The translations under genes and the position numbers were made by a program. The notes under the pieces are model-generated. The model saw only the letters and a program-made list of their open reading frames with translations, searched no databases and was not told the origin of the DNA. A stretch of DNA of 64,000 nt from Alopecurus myosuroides. Lineage: Eukaryota; Streptophyta; Magnoliopsida; Poales; Poaceae. Positions 21,278 to 32,542 of the stretch are shown in pieces. How positions within the stretch are numbered: the stretch's first letter is position 1; the number at the start of each line of letters is the position of its first letter. Where the stretch lies: NCBI GenBank assembly GCA_028641055.1, contig CM054062.1:16301639-16365638 (forward strand), given 5' to 3'.

Positions 21278-24200
21278 ATGGCTCCCAAGAAACAGGGGAA
21301 GACCCCAACCAAGGCCAAAGCCACCAACACCATTTCCGCCAACTGGGCGCGGTCTATGGTCACAAAGGCCAAGTTGGAGGAGCTGGTGGAACTGGGGATT
21401 CTTCCTCCTCAGGAAAATATCCAATGGAGGGTACCGGGTAAGGAGACCCGGCCCACCCCTACCAAAGATGAGGTAATCTGTTTCGTGGATCACGTGACCC
21501 GGGGTTTTCGACCACCGGGTCACCCCTTTTTCCGTGACATACTTAGCCACTACGGCCTTCGTGTCTTTGATATCGGACCCAACTCTGTGCTAAATATTTC
21601 CCATTTTATTGTCCTCTCCGAATCCTACTTGTGCACTCCGCCAAGTCTAGCTCTTTTCATTGAGCTTTTTCAATGCAAACCATGCCGCGAAAGCGGTGAT
21701 GGGGCGCTTCTCACTTGCGGCGGGGTTTCGATCCAACGCCGCAAAAACTCTCTAATGCCACCCCTCACCCTCAATTCCCATGTCAAGCATTGGCAGCTCT
21801 CGTACTTCTACTGCCAAGACACTTCCCCACCCGGCCAAAAGAAACTGCCGGGTTACTCGGAGGGTCTTCTTGATATTTCCGATAAGTTTAGCGCCTTCGC
21901 CCCTAACTCGGATAGGGAGGCAATTCAACCCTTGCTAGCCAAAATTGCTACTCTTACAGCCCAGGGCCTCATCGGGCTCAATCTAGTAAAGACCTGGGTC
22001 GATTTTAGGATTCAGCCCAACTCCATCCGCACCAAGTTGATGTGCGAGTATTCAGGAGAACCTTCCGATCCGCTCCGATACTCCGATAACATCTTCGCAC
22101 CTGGCGACACCCATAAAACCATCAAAGGTTTTTTGACGGAAAAGCTCGAAGTAATCCGGAACATATCCGGGTTAGAGCCCTTCACGCTTGAAAACCCCGC
22201 CCCTGAGGTAAAAGTCCGACTCTAACGCCCTTACTTTCATTCTTTCCACTTGATACAGTTGGTAACCTGTGTACTAACACCTTTCAGGCTAATGACGACT
22301 TTTGGAAAATCAACGCCTCCCCTAGCTCCGAAAGTCCAGAGGAGCAAGAGGCCGTTCACTCGGATGAAGGTACTCTTCGAATTCTATTTGGTTCCTTCGA
22401 ACTCGCCACAACCCCTTCATTTCCAACCATAACTTTGATGATATTTCAGAACAAGAGGATGATGAGGAAGAAAACTCGGATGGCAAAGTAGAATCTGCCA
22501 GCGACGAGGACGAACCGGAGCCGGCAACCAAAGCCGGATCCAAAAGAAAAGCTCAAGAGGCCCCTTCCAAGGTTTCATATCCCCTCCTCGCATTCAATTC
22601 ACGTCACCTTAATGATATATCTGGATTATTTTGACATTATTCCACTGGCCATTCTTGAAGGAGTCGCCCATGATCAAGCGTAGGTCAACCCGAAATAACC
22701 CGGGTGACAACGTCATCAACCCGGGTATTCCTTCGACCCCCATTCGGCGGGCTGGTAATTATTCTATCTTTTCTCGGCCGGCACATTCCCCTTGAACTAT
22801 TCTTATATGACATATAACCTGACAATTTTCAGCCTCTCCCGAGTCTGATGACGGGTTTCCTTGTGACTTCGCGGTGAACACCGGGTAAGATCCCCTTCCG
22901 GACGCTCTTCCACACTTCACCACCCTTTCCTGACCGCGTATTTTAACTGCTTCTTGATAACATTTACAGGGCCACGGTCGTCGTTAGCGACCAAGAGGGC
23001 ATGGAAGACGAGGGCCCGGGTCAGGGGAGCCCGGCCGATAAGACTACTGTCATGTCTGGCGGTGAAAAGCAAACCTCGCCGATTAAACCGGACGCCCAAG
23101 AAACCGTGTATCCAATTGCTTCCCATGCGAGCAAGAAGAAGAAAGCCACAGCCTTGGGTGCCGAAGGAGTGTCGGATTCCAATGCACAAATGACCCGGGT
23201 TCCGCCTCCTTCTAAGAAGAAAACCTCTTCTCGGAATTCCCAAGGCCCCGGGTCTTCTGATACGGGTAAAGATACTTTTGATCAATTGATGAACACGCTC
23301 CTCACCATGAAGGCTTCAGAGGGCGATATTTTAGAGCGCATGGCTGCAGAGTACCAGGTAGAAGCGCTTGTCATCTCATATTGCATATCTAGTCCCCAAG
23401 TTCCGAGTATGACTTGCAAAAGTTATGCTTGGTACTTCACGCCAAATTTATCTTATCATAACATCCCACTAATGCTTGCCCTCCTTTCTACTTACAGGCA
23501 CAGATAACTCGGTCTGATGAAACTTTACTGAAGACCGAACAACGTCTTCTTGCCGAGATAAAACGACGGGAAATCCTTGAGGATGACATGGAAGCTTTGA
23601 AGAAGGATGTTTCCAAATATAAGAAGAAGTGCCACTCCGCTTGGACCGACTTGAAGAATTTATCGGATCAAATCACCGACACTTACCAGATCTTACTGAG
23701 TAAGTTTTTGTCTGCCGACTAACTTCATGCTTCTTGTTATGCACCACTCTGGGTTACTGATGCCTTCTTGCTTCTGTTTCAACTGCAGGTGCCAACCTTG
23801 CACCTCCAGAGGAAGATACTATTGCCAAGGTTAGGACCCTGAAGACTGTGCTCCGGACTTTCTTTGCCGGCACAAAATTTATATTGGACGCCATACATTG
23901 GCCCACAGAAGCCTATCCGGGTGAAGAGAATCTTGTCCAAGCCTGCTCCACTATGCCTGGCTGGATTGAACTTTGGAAACGTTCGTCCTGCCGAATTGGA
24001 ATAACCCGGGCATTGACCTTGGCCAAAGCCTACTTTCCGAAGCTTGACCCGGCGAAGATAATATCCGGGTTTCCCGAGTTTAAGGCGGATGGTGCCAAAT
24101 TTACGCCTAAGGACTTCAAGGCCATTCAATCAGCAGTGCGCCCCTCGGCTACCTCTTTAGCCGATAGCTTGGACCTGAATACGCTAATGGCTGCGTATGA

Positions 24201-24456
24201 CGCCGATGGCAAAGTTATCACAGAGGAAGCACCCCCGCCCTTGGACCTCTTGGAGAAGTGGGCTGATCACTCGGCCAAGAAGAAGGAGGCAACCGCGAAG
24301 AGGGAGGCCGAGTTAAGATCAGGGCCATCCGCCTCTACACCGTCCGTCCTTCCACCTATCCGCCCTGGCGCGGTGAGTCCGGGTGGTTCTGCCAGGAAAG
24401 CTAAGCAGCAGGCCCAGGAGCAAGACCCGGAAGATCGCACTCAGGAGGCCGAGTAG
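21278..24456 (+). CDS. Antisense gene of Gypsy element, PF04195 'putative gypsy type transposon' domain protein, 8 coding exons
   Basis: Predicted coding exons are 21278-22207, 22288-22369, 22450-22571, 22661-22754, 22833-22884, 22970-23357, 23498-23699 and 23789-24456. All introns have GT...AG ends and all phases agree (0,1,0,1,2,0,1), giving about 845 residues. Exon 1 carries the plant transposon domain (GFRPPGHPFFRDILSHYGLR; residues about 60-290). Exons 2-3 are acidic and end in a basic KAGSKRKAQE. Exon 7 is a charged coiled coil. Exon 8 has IHWPTEAYPGEENLVQ, and KAYFPKLDPAKIISGFPEFK. Function is unknown. Related antisense ORFs are known in TAT-clade elements. The intact frame in a recent insertion suggests it is still expressed or was until lately. 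Confidence 0.85.
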
Positions 24457-25427
24457 GGTGATGATGTCATAATACCTTAATCACGTGGAACCTTTTCATT
24501 TGAACTATTTATCCTGCCAATGGTGCGCCTGTGCACTTCTGATACCGATGCCATAACTTGTAATGTACTTCTATTCGGTGACATATTTTTGCGGCTTTCC
24601 CTGCCCTTTGATAATCGTGCTATTTTGTCTGTTCTTTTGAACTTGTTCTTGATACCCAGCTTTCTTTTTAGCTCCCTTTGTAAGACTCGTTTTTCCGAGA
24701 CCAGGAATTTTAATACGTGGGCTTTTCTTTAAGTCCCCAAGACTCGGATGGTGAGGCTTTTCGAACTGCGATAGCCACGTAGTTTGTTTCTGTTTCGAAG
24801 TCCCCCAGCCCCCATGACCCAAAGTTCGAGCAACGGGGGTGTGGCCTTTCTCAGAGAACAAATTATTTTTTACCGAGTCGCAAACCTAAAGCCATTCCGT
24901 GTAAGTACTGAAGTTATGCTTGATAATTGTTGAGTTTCCGGCTTTTAGCCTTGTACTCTGCATAAACTTGTGGTTTAGATGACCCTTTTAACTATCTTGA
25001 CTGTAAGCCGGCTTTCGCGTGGATACCATGTTGTTACATCCATACGAGAACAGTGTCAGGCAAGTCCCATTGGGCTTCATGGCTGATTGTAATCGTAAGC
25101 GAACGAATCATGCCACTTTAGTGCGAGTCACATCAAGCTTAAGTAAGATAAGTCAAGAAAAGTTGGCTTCTTTGCCCAGTCATAAGATTGCAGCCGTGCT
25201 CGTTTGCGAGTAATCGGCCCTTATAACTTGTAGCTATCTATGCCGGGTCATTCGGGTTAGTGGTTGGTTACCTGAGCAACCAACCCCCAAGACCTACATG
25301 CAATCGATGCTTTTGATGATACTGAATTATCGATGTCGCAGGGATACTACTTACTTGTAATCAGGGTGTAATGATATAGGACTTGATAACCATCTCTTTA
25401 TTGATACTAGAAATTTTGGATCAGCAG
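24457..25427. other. Spacer between the antisense gene and the truncated pol end
   Basis: AT-rich sequence, probably the 3' flank of the antisense gene on the plus strand. Where reverse transcriptase, RNase H and integrase would lie in a complete relative, nothing of them is readable on either strand. Confidence 0.5.
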
Positions 25428-25514
25428 GCCGCCTCATTAAAAACCTTCCAGTCCCCTTAGGTACCCTGGGTAGGAAAAGAGCGCGTCTGAAACCTGCTGC
25501 CCGTTACATTGTTT
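25428..25514 (-). repeat. LINE-like 3' end segment inside the Gypsy element
   Basis: About 87 bp closely match 34334-34422, the 3' end of a LINE fragment. Shared words are GCCTCATTAAAAACC, CCCTTAGGTACCCTG, GGAAAAGAG and TTACATTGTT. It starts exactly where the gag-pro-RT reading frame stops, so it marks the junction at which pol was lost. Confidence 0.6.
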
Positions 25515-28500
25515 AGTTCCTCATAAGCGCTGGTCCCGGTCTGGCTTGACCAATGCACATTCTCCATATGTTGGATCTTTTCCTGATGAGTACCGGGTTT
25601 GCTAGCCAACCCGGGTGGGGTGTTCCAATGACCTGGCTGGTTGTAAGCGGCCGTGTGGCTTCTTCCTTTACAGCGGGCCGCTTGGGGGAATCATCCTCGA
25701 TTAAGGCCACCATTTTAGCATCTTGCGTTGCCTTGAATTTTGTTCTTTCGCCTTCAGTACTCGGCCTTTTTGATGTGGCTATATCCTCCGGGTCTGCTTG
25801 AGATCGGTAGTGCTTGAGTTCTTCTTTTCTACAGGCCTGCTCGGCCATTGCTGCGTCTCCTTCGTCACATTCAGCTGCTATATCTCGATTTCCATGTATG
25901 GTAATGGTCTTCTTGGGACCCGGGATTTTTAGCTGTAGATACACGTAACACGGCCTAGCCATGAATTTGGCATAAGCCGGCCTTCCAAACAGCGCGTGAT
26001 AGGGGCTGCGTAATTTCACTACCTCAAAGGTGAGCCACTCAATTCGATAGTTATCCTTTGATTCTCCGAAAGCTACCTCCAATGCGATTTTTCCCTCGGG
26101 GCAGGCAGAATGACCCGGCACTATCCCATGAAAAACTGTTGAGCTTTTTTGCAGTTGAGATTCCTTGAGACCCATGCGTAGGAAGGTTTCCCAATACAGT
26201 ATATTGATGCTGCTTCCACCATCCATTAAAACCTTCTTTAGTTCGTACCCATTAACTTGCGGTGCGACTACTAGTGCCAAGACTCCTGGGTGTTCCACTC
26301 TTTCCGGGTGATCCCTTCTGCTCCATGTTACCTCCTGTTCTGACCATCTCAAGTACCTCGGAACGGCTAACGAAACTGAGTTGACTGCTTGCTTCAGTAT
26401 CTTTTTGTCCTTGTTAGATCCTCCTGTGGTATGCACATGATATTGACCCAATTGTTTGGGGTTAGCCTGGAAGCCTCCTGCCCCCCCTTGGTTATTACCT
26501 TGATTTCCAGCCGCCGGGTTACCAGCTGGGGGTGGGCCGTTGCCCGGGTTTGCCCCTGGACCCGGTCCTCCTCCCCGCCCTGCACCTCGCATAGCTCTGT
26601 GCACTTCCTCATTTTTCCATCTTTGTAAATCGGCGCACTGTTCTAGGGAGTGGTTAGCTGGCCTGCCATTCCTGCTGTGCTTCGGACATGCCATTCTGAA
26701 TATGTCCCAATTGTTACCCGGCCTTGGTGGACCTTGATAGTTTCCTCCATGGTGGTTACCTCCGTTGAAATTTCCTTCTGCTCTTGGCCTTGAAGACCCG
26801 GCTTCGGTGTTGGCGACAAACTCGGAGCCTCCTTCGAAGGGGCGCTTGTTCTGGCTATTTCCATTGTTTCCTGACGCTGTTCCGTTGCCGGTTCTTCCAT
26901 TACCGCTTGTGTTTGCTTTTGTCTTCTTGTCATCAACTTCTTCTTCTGTAGTATCTGTCGCAGCGTGTTTGTTGCACGCATCCATCAATTCTCCCATTGT
27001 GACTTCCGACGCATTTCGACTGGACTTCATGCGAGTTAACTTTTGCACTAAAGGTATATACTTGCATGTTTTTGCCATTGCCTGTAGTGCATCTTTGGGC
27101 TGGATATCCGTGGATGAGTGAAGTATCTCCATGACCCGGCGCACCCAACTGCGCGCCGATTCTCCCTTCTTCTGGACGCATCGCTCTAGATCATCAATAG
27201 TGAATAATTTCCTGCAGGTCCCGTGAAAGTGCTTGATAAATGCGGTCTTCAATTCCTCCCAAGACTTGATCGATCCCTCTGGTAGATTGGTGAACCACAA
27301 TTTTGCTGCTCCTTCCGACATCATCAGATACATGAACTTGGCTTGGAGGTTCTCGGACGCGTTGCGGATTGACATTGCCATCTCGTAACTGCTTAGCCAT
27401 GTTTCGGGATCCATGGTTGGCTCATAATTCACTACTTTCCCTGGCTCTTTGAACTTTTCCGGGTAAGGTTCAGCTCTAATATTGTCCGAGAGACACTTGG
27501 GTCCCGCAAGAATGATTGAAGCCGGCCTTGCTCTAGAAACGTGTGATGCCGCGGGGGGCGCGTCTGGGCGCGGCGCTGCGGGAGGTCCATGCGCTGCAGA
27601 CCCGGCCGCGGCCCTCCGAGCCCTAGAACTGTCCACGACGGCCTGTGCTGCTGATGCTGCCTGAGCGCGGGGAGGAGGCGGCATTTGCTGCTGCTCTTCC
27701 CTCCGCCGCGCTGAACTTGTTTGTAAATTCCCTTGCTGCTGGCTGACATATGGCGTCCCGTGCATACCGCTTCTGTGATCCGGGTAATTGGCTTGCTGTG
27801 CCACCGCAGTGTGCAACAGCTCGATGGCTTGCCGAGTCTTCTCTGCATGGGGCGACTCTCCCACAGGTATTTGATTCAATGCGAGTGTCGCCGCATATAC
27901 GTTGTCCATAGGATTGTTGTAGTGGCCGGCTGGCGTGCGGAATCGTGACGGTGGCGGCGGCAGTAGATCGTTGCCGGTTGTGACTCTAGTTTGCGGTGGG
28001 GGTAACCCGGTCCGTTCGTTCGCCGGATGTGTCGCTGCTGTCGTCTGTTGGGGTGCGGTTCCCTGGTTCACCACTGGTATCGGTTGGTCCTGAGGCGTGA
28101 TGAATAAATTAGCCGGATTAATAACCCCGCCCGTTGCTGGCAACCTGGTGTGGTGCCTTTGATGTATCCTGGACGTTTCCTCTCGAAGCCGGGTTTCCAA
28201 CGCGTCTAGCTCGCGCCGTCGGGTGGCCATCCCCTGTCTATCTGCTTCCACTTGCCTTCTTTGCTGTTCCAATGCACGACGAGCCACGTCCAGATCTCTA
28301 ACACGCTCTGCCGCGTTTTCTGGGGTGATAACAGTGGCGAGGACTGTAGGATCCAAAATCAAATTATTATCGAACAGGGCCGGGTGACGCGGATTCGAGG
28401 GACCCGCCCCTGGTGTCCGATTGGCTTGAAACCCGAACATGTTGGCGTGTTGCTCCTCATCTGCTGCGCGACTGGTGACCGATGCTGACTCTCCATCGAC

Positions 28501-29232
28501 CCGGGTCAAGACCGGGTCTCCGTTAACCGCGCCCTGTTGCTGGGCCACTGCCTGAGCCGCCCCGACTGGTGCCGCGGCTGTGTTTCCTTGGTTGGCCGCG
28601 GGGGCTGCATAGACTGCAACTCGGCGCGCGATATCCGGTGTAAATTCAGGCTGTTCCTCCTCACCGTTCTCCTCATACCGGTTTTCCAGTAGATCCAGGA
28701 TAGACCCGGTGTCATCTTCTCCTTGGACCCGGTCGTGTGGGGTCCATGCCGGCTCCTCCGGCTGTTCCCACTCCGCGATGGGTTCTTCTGCCGGATATGT
28801 CGTTCCCGTTGATTCTTCATCATCTGATCGGATAGACGTGGCTTTTCCTGGCATAGAATCAGATCCAACGTTGTCAGGGACCGAATTGGAAGCACATACC
28901 ATACCGATGAAGACGCTGATCCGGCCGATTGTCACGACGGATCCGGTTTCGAGGTGATCCGACTCCGGCCCCCAGCCGGAATCGTCCACCACCTTTTCTC
29001 CTTCGTGGTCGATGTAGATCTCGCCGATGACAAGATTCTCCATGCCCTTCCGAGCTTCTCCCGTGATGTAGACACCTTTGGACGCAGGCCCCACGGTGGG
29101 CGCCAACTGTCGTGGGATAATCACGGCAGATGTTACCAGGGGTAACTGATCTTGGGGCAAGTCGACACAGGCGTTCGGGAGAGGGTTTAGCTCAAGAGAA
29201 GACATGGTACAACTTGATCTGACAGCCGGCAA
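25513..29232 (-). CDS. gag: Gag-protease polyprotein of the young Gypsy element, RT truncated
   Basis: One uninterrupted frame of 1239 codons. Residues about 200-560 are low-complexity, rich in Gln, Pro and Ala with charged coiled segments. The gag domain spans about 600-760 (ETWLSSYEMAMSIRNASENL; SEGAAKLWFTNLPEGSI). A Gly/Asn-rich basic tail follows (about 790-930). The aspartic protease at about 990-1110 has an intact VLMDGGSSINILYWETF. The frame then enters the very start of reverse transcriptase (HPGWLANPVLI, NIWRMCI) and ends 11 residues later in unrelated sequence. The likely start is the ATG at 29205, inside the LTR; 29232 is also possible. It could supply capsid and protease but no copying enzyme. 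Confidence 0.87.
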   Translation of the reverse strand: MPAVRSSCTMSSLELNPLPNACVDLPQDQLPLVTSAVIIPRQLAPTVGPASKGVYITGEARKGMENLVIGEIYIDHEGEKVVDDSGWGPESDHLETGSVVTIGRISVFIGMVCASNSVPDNVGSDSMPGKATSIRSDDEESTGTTYPAEEPIAEWEQPEEPAWTPHDRVQGEDDTGSILDLLENRYEENGEEEQPEFTPDIARRVAVYAAPAANQGNTAAAPVGAAQAVAQQQGAVNGDPVLTRVDGESASVTSRAADEEQHANMFGFQANRTPGAGPSNPRHPALFDNNLILDPTVLATVITPENAAERVRDLDVARRALEQQRRQVEADRQGMATRRRELDALETRLREETSRIHQRHHTRLPATGGVINPANLFITPQDQPIPVVNQGTAPQQTTAATHPANERTGLPPPQTRVTTGNDLLPPPPSRFRTPAGHYNNPMDNVYAATLALNQIPVGESPHAEKTRQAIELLHTAVAQQANYPDHRSGMHGTPYVSQQQGNLQTSSARRREEQQQMPPPPRAQAASAAQAVVDSSRARRAAAGSAAHGPPAAPRPDAPPAASHVSRARPASIILAGPKCLSDNIRAEPYPEKFKEPGKVVNYEPTMDPETWLSSYEMAMSIRNASENLQAKFMYLMMSEGAAKLWFTNLPEGSIKSWEELKTAFIKHFHGTCRKLFTIDDLERCVQKKGESARSWVRRVMEILHSSTDIQPKDALQAMAKTCKYIPLVQKLTRMKSSRNASEVTMGELMDACNKHAATDTTEEEVDDKKTKANTSGNGRTGNGTASGNNGNSQNKRPFEGGSEFVANTEAGSSRPRAEGNFNGGNHHGGNYQGPPRPGNNWDIFRMACPKHSRNGRPANHSLEQCADLQRWKNEEVHRAMRGAGRGGGPGPGANPGNGPPPAGNPAAGNQGNNQGGAGGFQANPKQLGQYHVHTTGGSNKDKKILKQAVNSVSLAVPRYLRWSEQEVTWSRRDHPERVEHPGVLALVVAPQVNGYELKKVLMDGGSSINILYWETFLRMGLKESQLQKSSTVFHGIVPGHSACPEGKIALEVAFGESKDNYRIEWLTFEVVKLRSPYHALFGRPAYAKFMARPCYVYLQLKIPGPKKTITIHGNRDIAAECDEGDAAMAEQACRKEELKHYRSQADPEDIATSKRPSTEGERTKFKATQDAKMVALIEDDSPKRPAVKEEATRPLTTSQVIGTPHPGWLANPVLIRKRSNIWRMCIGQARPGPALMRN
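29088..29105 (-). other. Primer-binding site of the young Gypsy element
   Basis: On the minus strand TGGCGCCCACCGTGGGGC follows the LTR end ...CCCACGACA after two bases. The gag frame reads straight through it. Confidence 0.75.
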
Positions 29233-29584
29233 TCAAAGTCGCCGGATCTCTATTCTTGATACAATAACTCGATTAGGGTTTACACTGGATACTCGATATC
29301 ACACGATATTGCTAGGGTTCTTGGCTCTGCCTAAAACTATACCTGGGGGTCGGTTTATAAAGCACCCGTACCCCCTAGCTTATTCGGCAAGACACACCTC
29401 GGATCCTACCCGGACACGGCGTATTAACCATAACTTTCCTTTACAGTAACCCATAATCCGGGTCATTGGGCCCACAGGCTTGGGCCTCCATAAGCTTCTT
29501 TATTCTTAGCCGAATCCTGCACATCATCCTTCGGGCCGGGTTATTCCTCGGAGCTTGGCATACCGGGTTAGTATCCCCCTGTCA
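29108..29584 (-). repeat. 5' LTR of the young Gypsy element (477 bp)
   Basis: Same ends as the 3' LTR. Differences by eye: A for G at one site, and a 2-bp shorter CTTGG(AT)CTCTG. It contains a TATA-like TTTATAAACC on the minus strand. Confidence 0.95.
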
Positions 29585-29589
29585 CACGG
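29585..29589. repeat. Target-site duplication CACGG (right copy)
   Basis: Matches 19616-19620. Confidence 0.95.
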
Positions 29590-30003
29590 ATTCCTGAGGA
29601 GGCACGGAGGGGAGCCCTGAGGCAGCCACACCATAGGGTGGCGCCCCCTTGGTCGTGCCACCAGGTGGTGTGGGCCCCCTGGCCAACCACCGATATCGCC
29701 CTTTCACCTATTTATACCCCTTCTCGGGAAAACCCTAAATACCCGATCCTCCATCCACAAAAAGTTCCATGGCCGCCGTCATCGTCAACCCTAGTTCGGG
29801 AGGGTTCTAAAGCTCTCCCCGGCACCCTGCCGGGAGGGGAAATCATCACCGGAGGGCTCTACATCACCATGCCTGCCTCCGGAATGATGCGTGAGTAGTT
29901 CATCCTTGGACTACGGTTCCATAGCAGTAGCTAGATGGTTTTCTTCTCCTCTTCATACCTTCCTCTTGGGGTCTTCCAGCGAACGTGTGTTTACACGCCA
30001 TCA
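29590..30003 (+). repeat. LTR of TGATACGTCTC family, right part
   Basis: Continues the interrupted LTR from 19620. It includes GATGCGTGAGTAGTTCATCC and ends TTCATACCTTCCTCTTGGGG...ACGCCATCA, which parallels the end of the LTR at 39197-39245. The middle of the usual LTR between about 29950 and 29960 appears deleted. Confidence 0.65.
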
Positions 30004-30145
30004 GGCATCACCGACATCGTCATCGACACTACTTCCACGCTTCATGTCAGTAACGAATCAGATATATCCACGCCTTTACATGTATAGTATATCCTATGTG
30101 CTACGTAGAATGAATTTTTTTCAGTTCTTCTACGTACACCAATAA
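30004..30145 (+). repeat. Terminal fragment of a Copia-type LTR
   Basis: GGCATCACCGACATCGTCATCGACA, then ATATATCCACGCCTTTACATG, and CTACGTACACCAAT match the end of the LTR-like block at 41628-41761. Only the terminal ~140 bp are present. Confidence 0.6.
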
Positions 30146-30360
30146 TCAAACCCTAATCTTCATCTGCTTGAATTATCTTGATATGTGAACATAGGAATAT
30201 GTAGGTGTGTTGGTAGAACATGGTAAAGGCTGTGTGTTTGTGGTACATAGATCTGTATAGTTAGTTTTGTGCTCTTGTAGATCATAGTTTACCATGGAAT
30301 TTTGTGCACAGGTGGTACCGACGTCTTGATCCCTTATCATTTGTGTCATCGATGTAGGCT
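30146..30360 (+). other. Sequence upstream of the Myb/SANT-like pseudogene
   Basis: AT-rich, ending in TTTTGTGCACAG, which could be a splice acceptor for the pseudogene. No other feature is seen. Confidence 0.3.
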
Positions 30361-31036
30361 ATGTTCGATGACGAGTTTAGTCTGTCACTGGCCGCGGTTG
30401 GGGACTCACAGATCCCATCGTATGTTGATGACTCCCAGCCCTTGTCTGGCATTGGTATGGTCGATCTGTCGCTGGTGCGTAGGCTCGTTGTGCACCAGCT
30501 TGTCAACTCCTTTGCAACCGCGGTGAACGCAAAGATTGCTAAGGACAAGGCCCAGGTGAAAGGAACCATGAAATGGCTTCCATACATGTCAACCTTTGTC
30601 CTTAAGCCTGTAGCATTGCTGATCAAGAGAGGGCAAAGGACTGACAAGGGATTCAAACAGGTCCATCTCACTACTTGCGCCAAGGCTCTCTTTGAGAATA
30701 GTGGGTCTGACGTCACTTCTACTCAGGTCAACCACCTTAGGAATAGAGGATGCAGTGGATCCAGGTGAGCAAGCTCCGGGACTTGAGCGGGGCTCAATAG
30801 TGTGAGGAAACCCACACCATCATCCTGGACGATTCGCACAATGTTGGGCACATCTCGGTTAGCACTATCCTTCCACTCTTGTGCTCCCACTAACCTTGAT
30901 CTAGCAATGTCACTCACATCTAACAAACTCTCCTTCTAGTTTTAAGATCACCCCAAAGGCGCCGATTTCGCGATCAAGCCCATTCTAAATTACATTCACA
31001 TGTAGAGAATATTCTCCTATGGTTTGGCCACTGGAG

Positions 31037-31041
31037 GATGC
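31037..31041. repeat. Target-site duplication GATGC (left copy)
   Basis: GATGC here is repeated at 32543-32547 on the other side of the solo LTR. Confidence 0.92.
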
Positions 31042-32542
31042 TGATGACCCACAAGTATAAGGGGTGTATCGTAGTACTTTTGATAAATAAGAGTGTCGAA
31101 CCCAACGAGGAGCAGAAGATGTTGACAAGCAGGTTGGATAGAGGATTCACTGTAAACACTAGCAAACAGGTTTTTGGTGGTTTTTGATATAGCAGATAAA
31201 TAAAGTCCGAGTAAATAAAAGACAGTAATAATAATTGCAGCGAGTGGCCTAATCCTTTCTACAGGAAAGGAGAAGCCGGTTGGTTTATTTATGATGACTA
31301 AACGTTCTCGATGACACATGGGAACTTCGCCAAGCGCTTTTGTTTCATACAGTTGATTAATAGTTATTTTTTGATAGGTGTTGTGTGGGTGAAGCTATGC
31401 TAATGAACCGCCCAACTAGGAATAATACATACTTGTGATTATACCCCTTGTAAGCATCCTCAACTACAAGATGTAATTAAGATAAATATAACCACAACCT
31501 TAACTCTCGGATCCTACACTCCCTCGTGCATCGGTTTCCTAACGGGGGTTTAGGTTTCTGTCACTCTGGCAACCCCACGATTAGTAGCCAAATACACAAT
31601 GCATCCCTCTAGGCCCATAAATGTGAAGTGTCATGTAGTCGACGTTCACATGACACCACTAGAAGAATAGCACCACAACTTAAATATCAAACAATTAGAT
31701 ATTACTTCAACATAATTCAGCTACTAACATCTTGACTTATCCCATATCCTCAAGAACTAAACGAACTACTCACAACACATCAAATAGATCATAATTAGAG
31801 GTGATATAATGATGAATAACAATCTGTTCATAAAGTGCAAACACCGATAAATCTCGTAAGCATCAACTACTAACAAGTAATCCACACCGGGAGAGAGATC
31901 TAGTGGAAAACAACAATATAGAGCCCTAATTGTTACAGCGGGACGGAGGTGGATGATGAGGATGATGGTGCTACTGCTGATGATGATGACGATGATGATC
32001 TTGATGATGCCCGGTGCGATGACGGTGACAATGGCGATGATTTCCCCTCTCAGTGGAGGAATTTCCCCGACAAATTTCTCCCTGTCGGAGAGCTTTTCTC
32101 TCTGTGTGGTTTTCCGCCCCGAGGAGGCGGCGGAATATTTCCTTGATGGTTCTCCAGTTCTTAGGGTTCCCTGGGGATGAAGTACGCTAAAGGGGGCTGT
32201 AAGTGGTGGGCCAGGGTTGCCACACCACGTGGCGGCGCGGCCAGGGGGCGCCACCAGGTGGTGTGGGCCCCTGGTGGCCCTCCTCTCGCTCCCCTCATGG
32301 CTGGCTCCCTCATCTTGCATCCTAAGACTTCTCGGATGTCCCCTTCTTCTTCTGGTTTTCAGAAATAGGGTATCTTGATGGTGCTTTTTCCAGCAGATTT
32401 CTGGTCCCGGTGAATTATTCTCCAATAATTATAAAACATGCAAAATAGATGAAATAACATAAGTATCATATTTAAATATGAAATATATCCATGAATAAAA
32501 GTAAATTACGATATAAAACAGTGATGCAAAATGGACGTATCA
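31042..32542 (-). repeat. Solo LTR, 1501 bp (TGATACGTCC...GGGTCATCA family)
   Basis: Reads TGATACGTCCATTTTGCATC to ACTTGTGGGTCATCA on the minus strand, with exact GATGC duplications. No internal region or second LTR is present, as expected after recombination between two LTRs. It has GC-rich hairpin-prone sequence at 32200-32290 (CACCACGTGGCGGCG, CCACCAGGTGGTG) and a GAT-repeat tract at 31950-32040. This is a common Triticeae Gypsy LTR type as I recall it. Confidence 0.92.

Larger units (their letters stand above)
19621..29584 (-). mobile_element. Young non-autonomous TAT-type Gypsy element with antisense gene
   Basis: A complete element of 9964 bp with LTRs, CACGG duplications, primer site and one intact frame for gag-protease on the minus strand, plus an intact intron-containing antisense gene on the plus strand. 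Reverse transcriptase stops after its first few residues; RNase H and integrase are absent. The LTRs differ by one substitution and one 2-bp indel. At 1.3e-8 substitutions per site per year this means roughly 80,000 years (inference). Mobilisation must have used enzymes from another copy. The family was not named by search. Confidence 0.93.
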
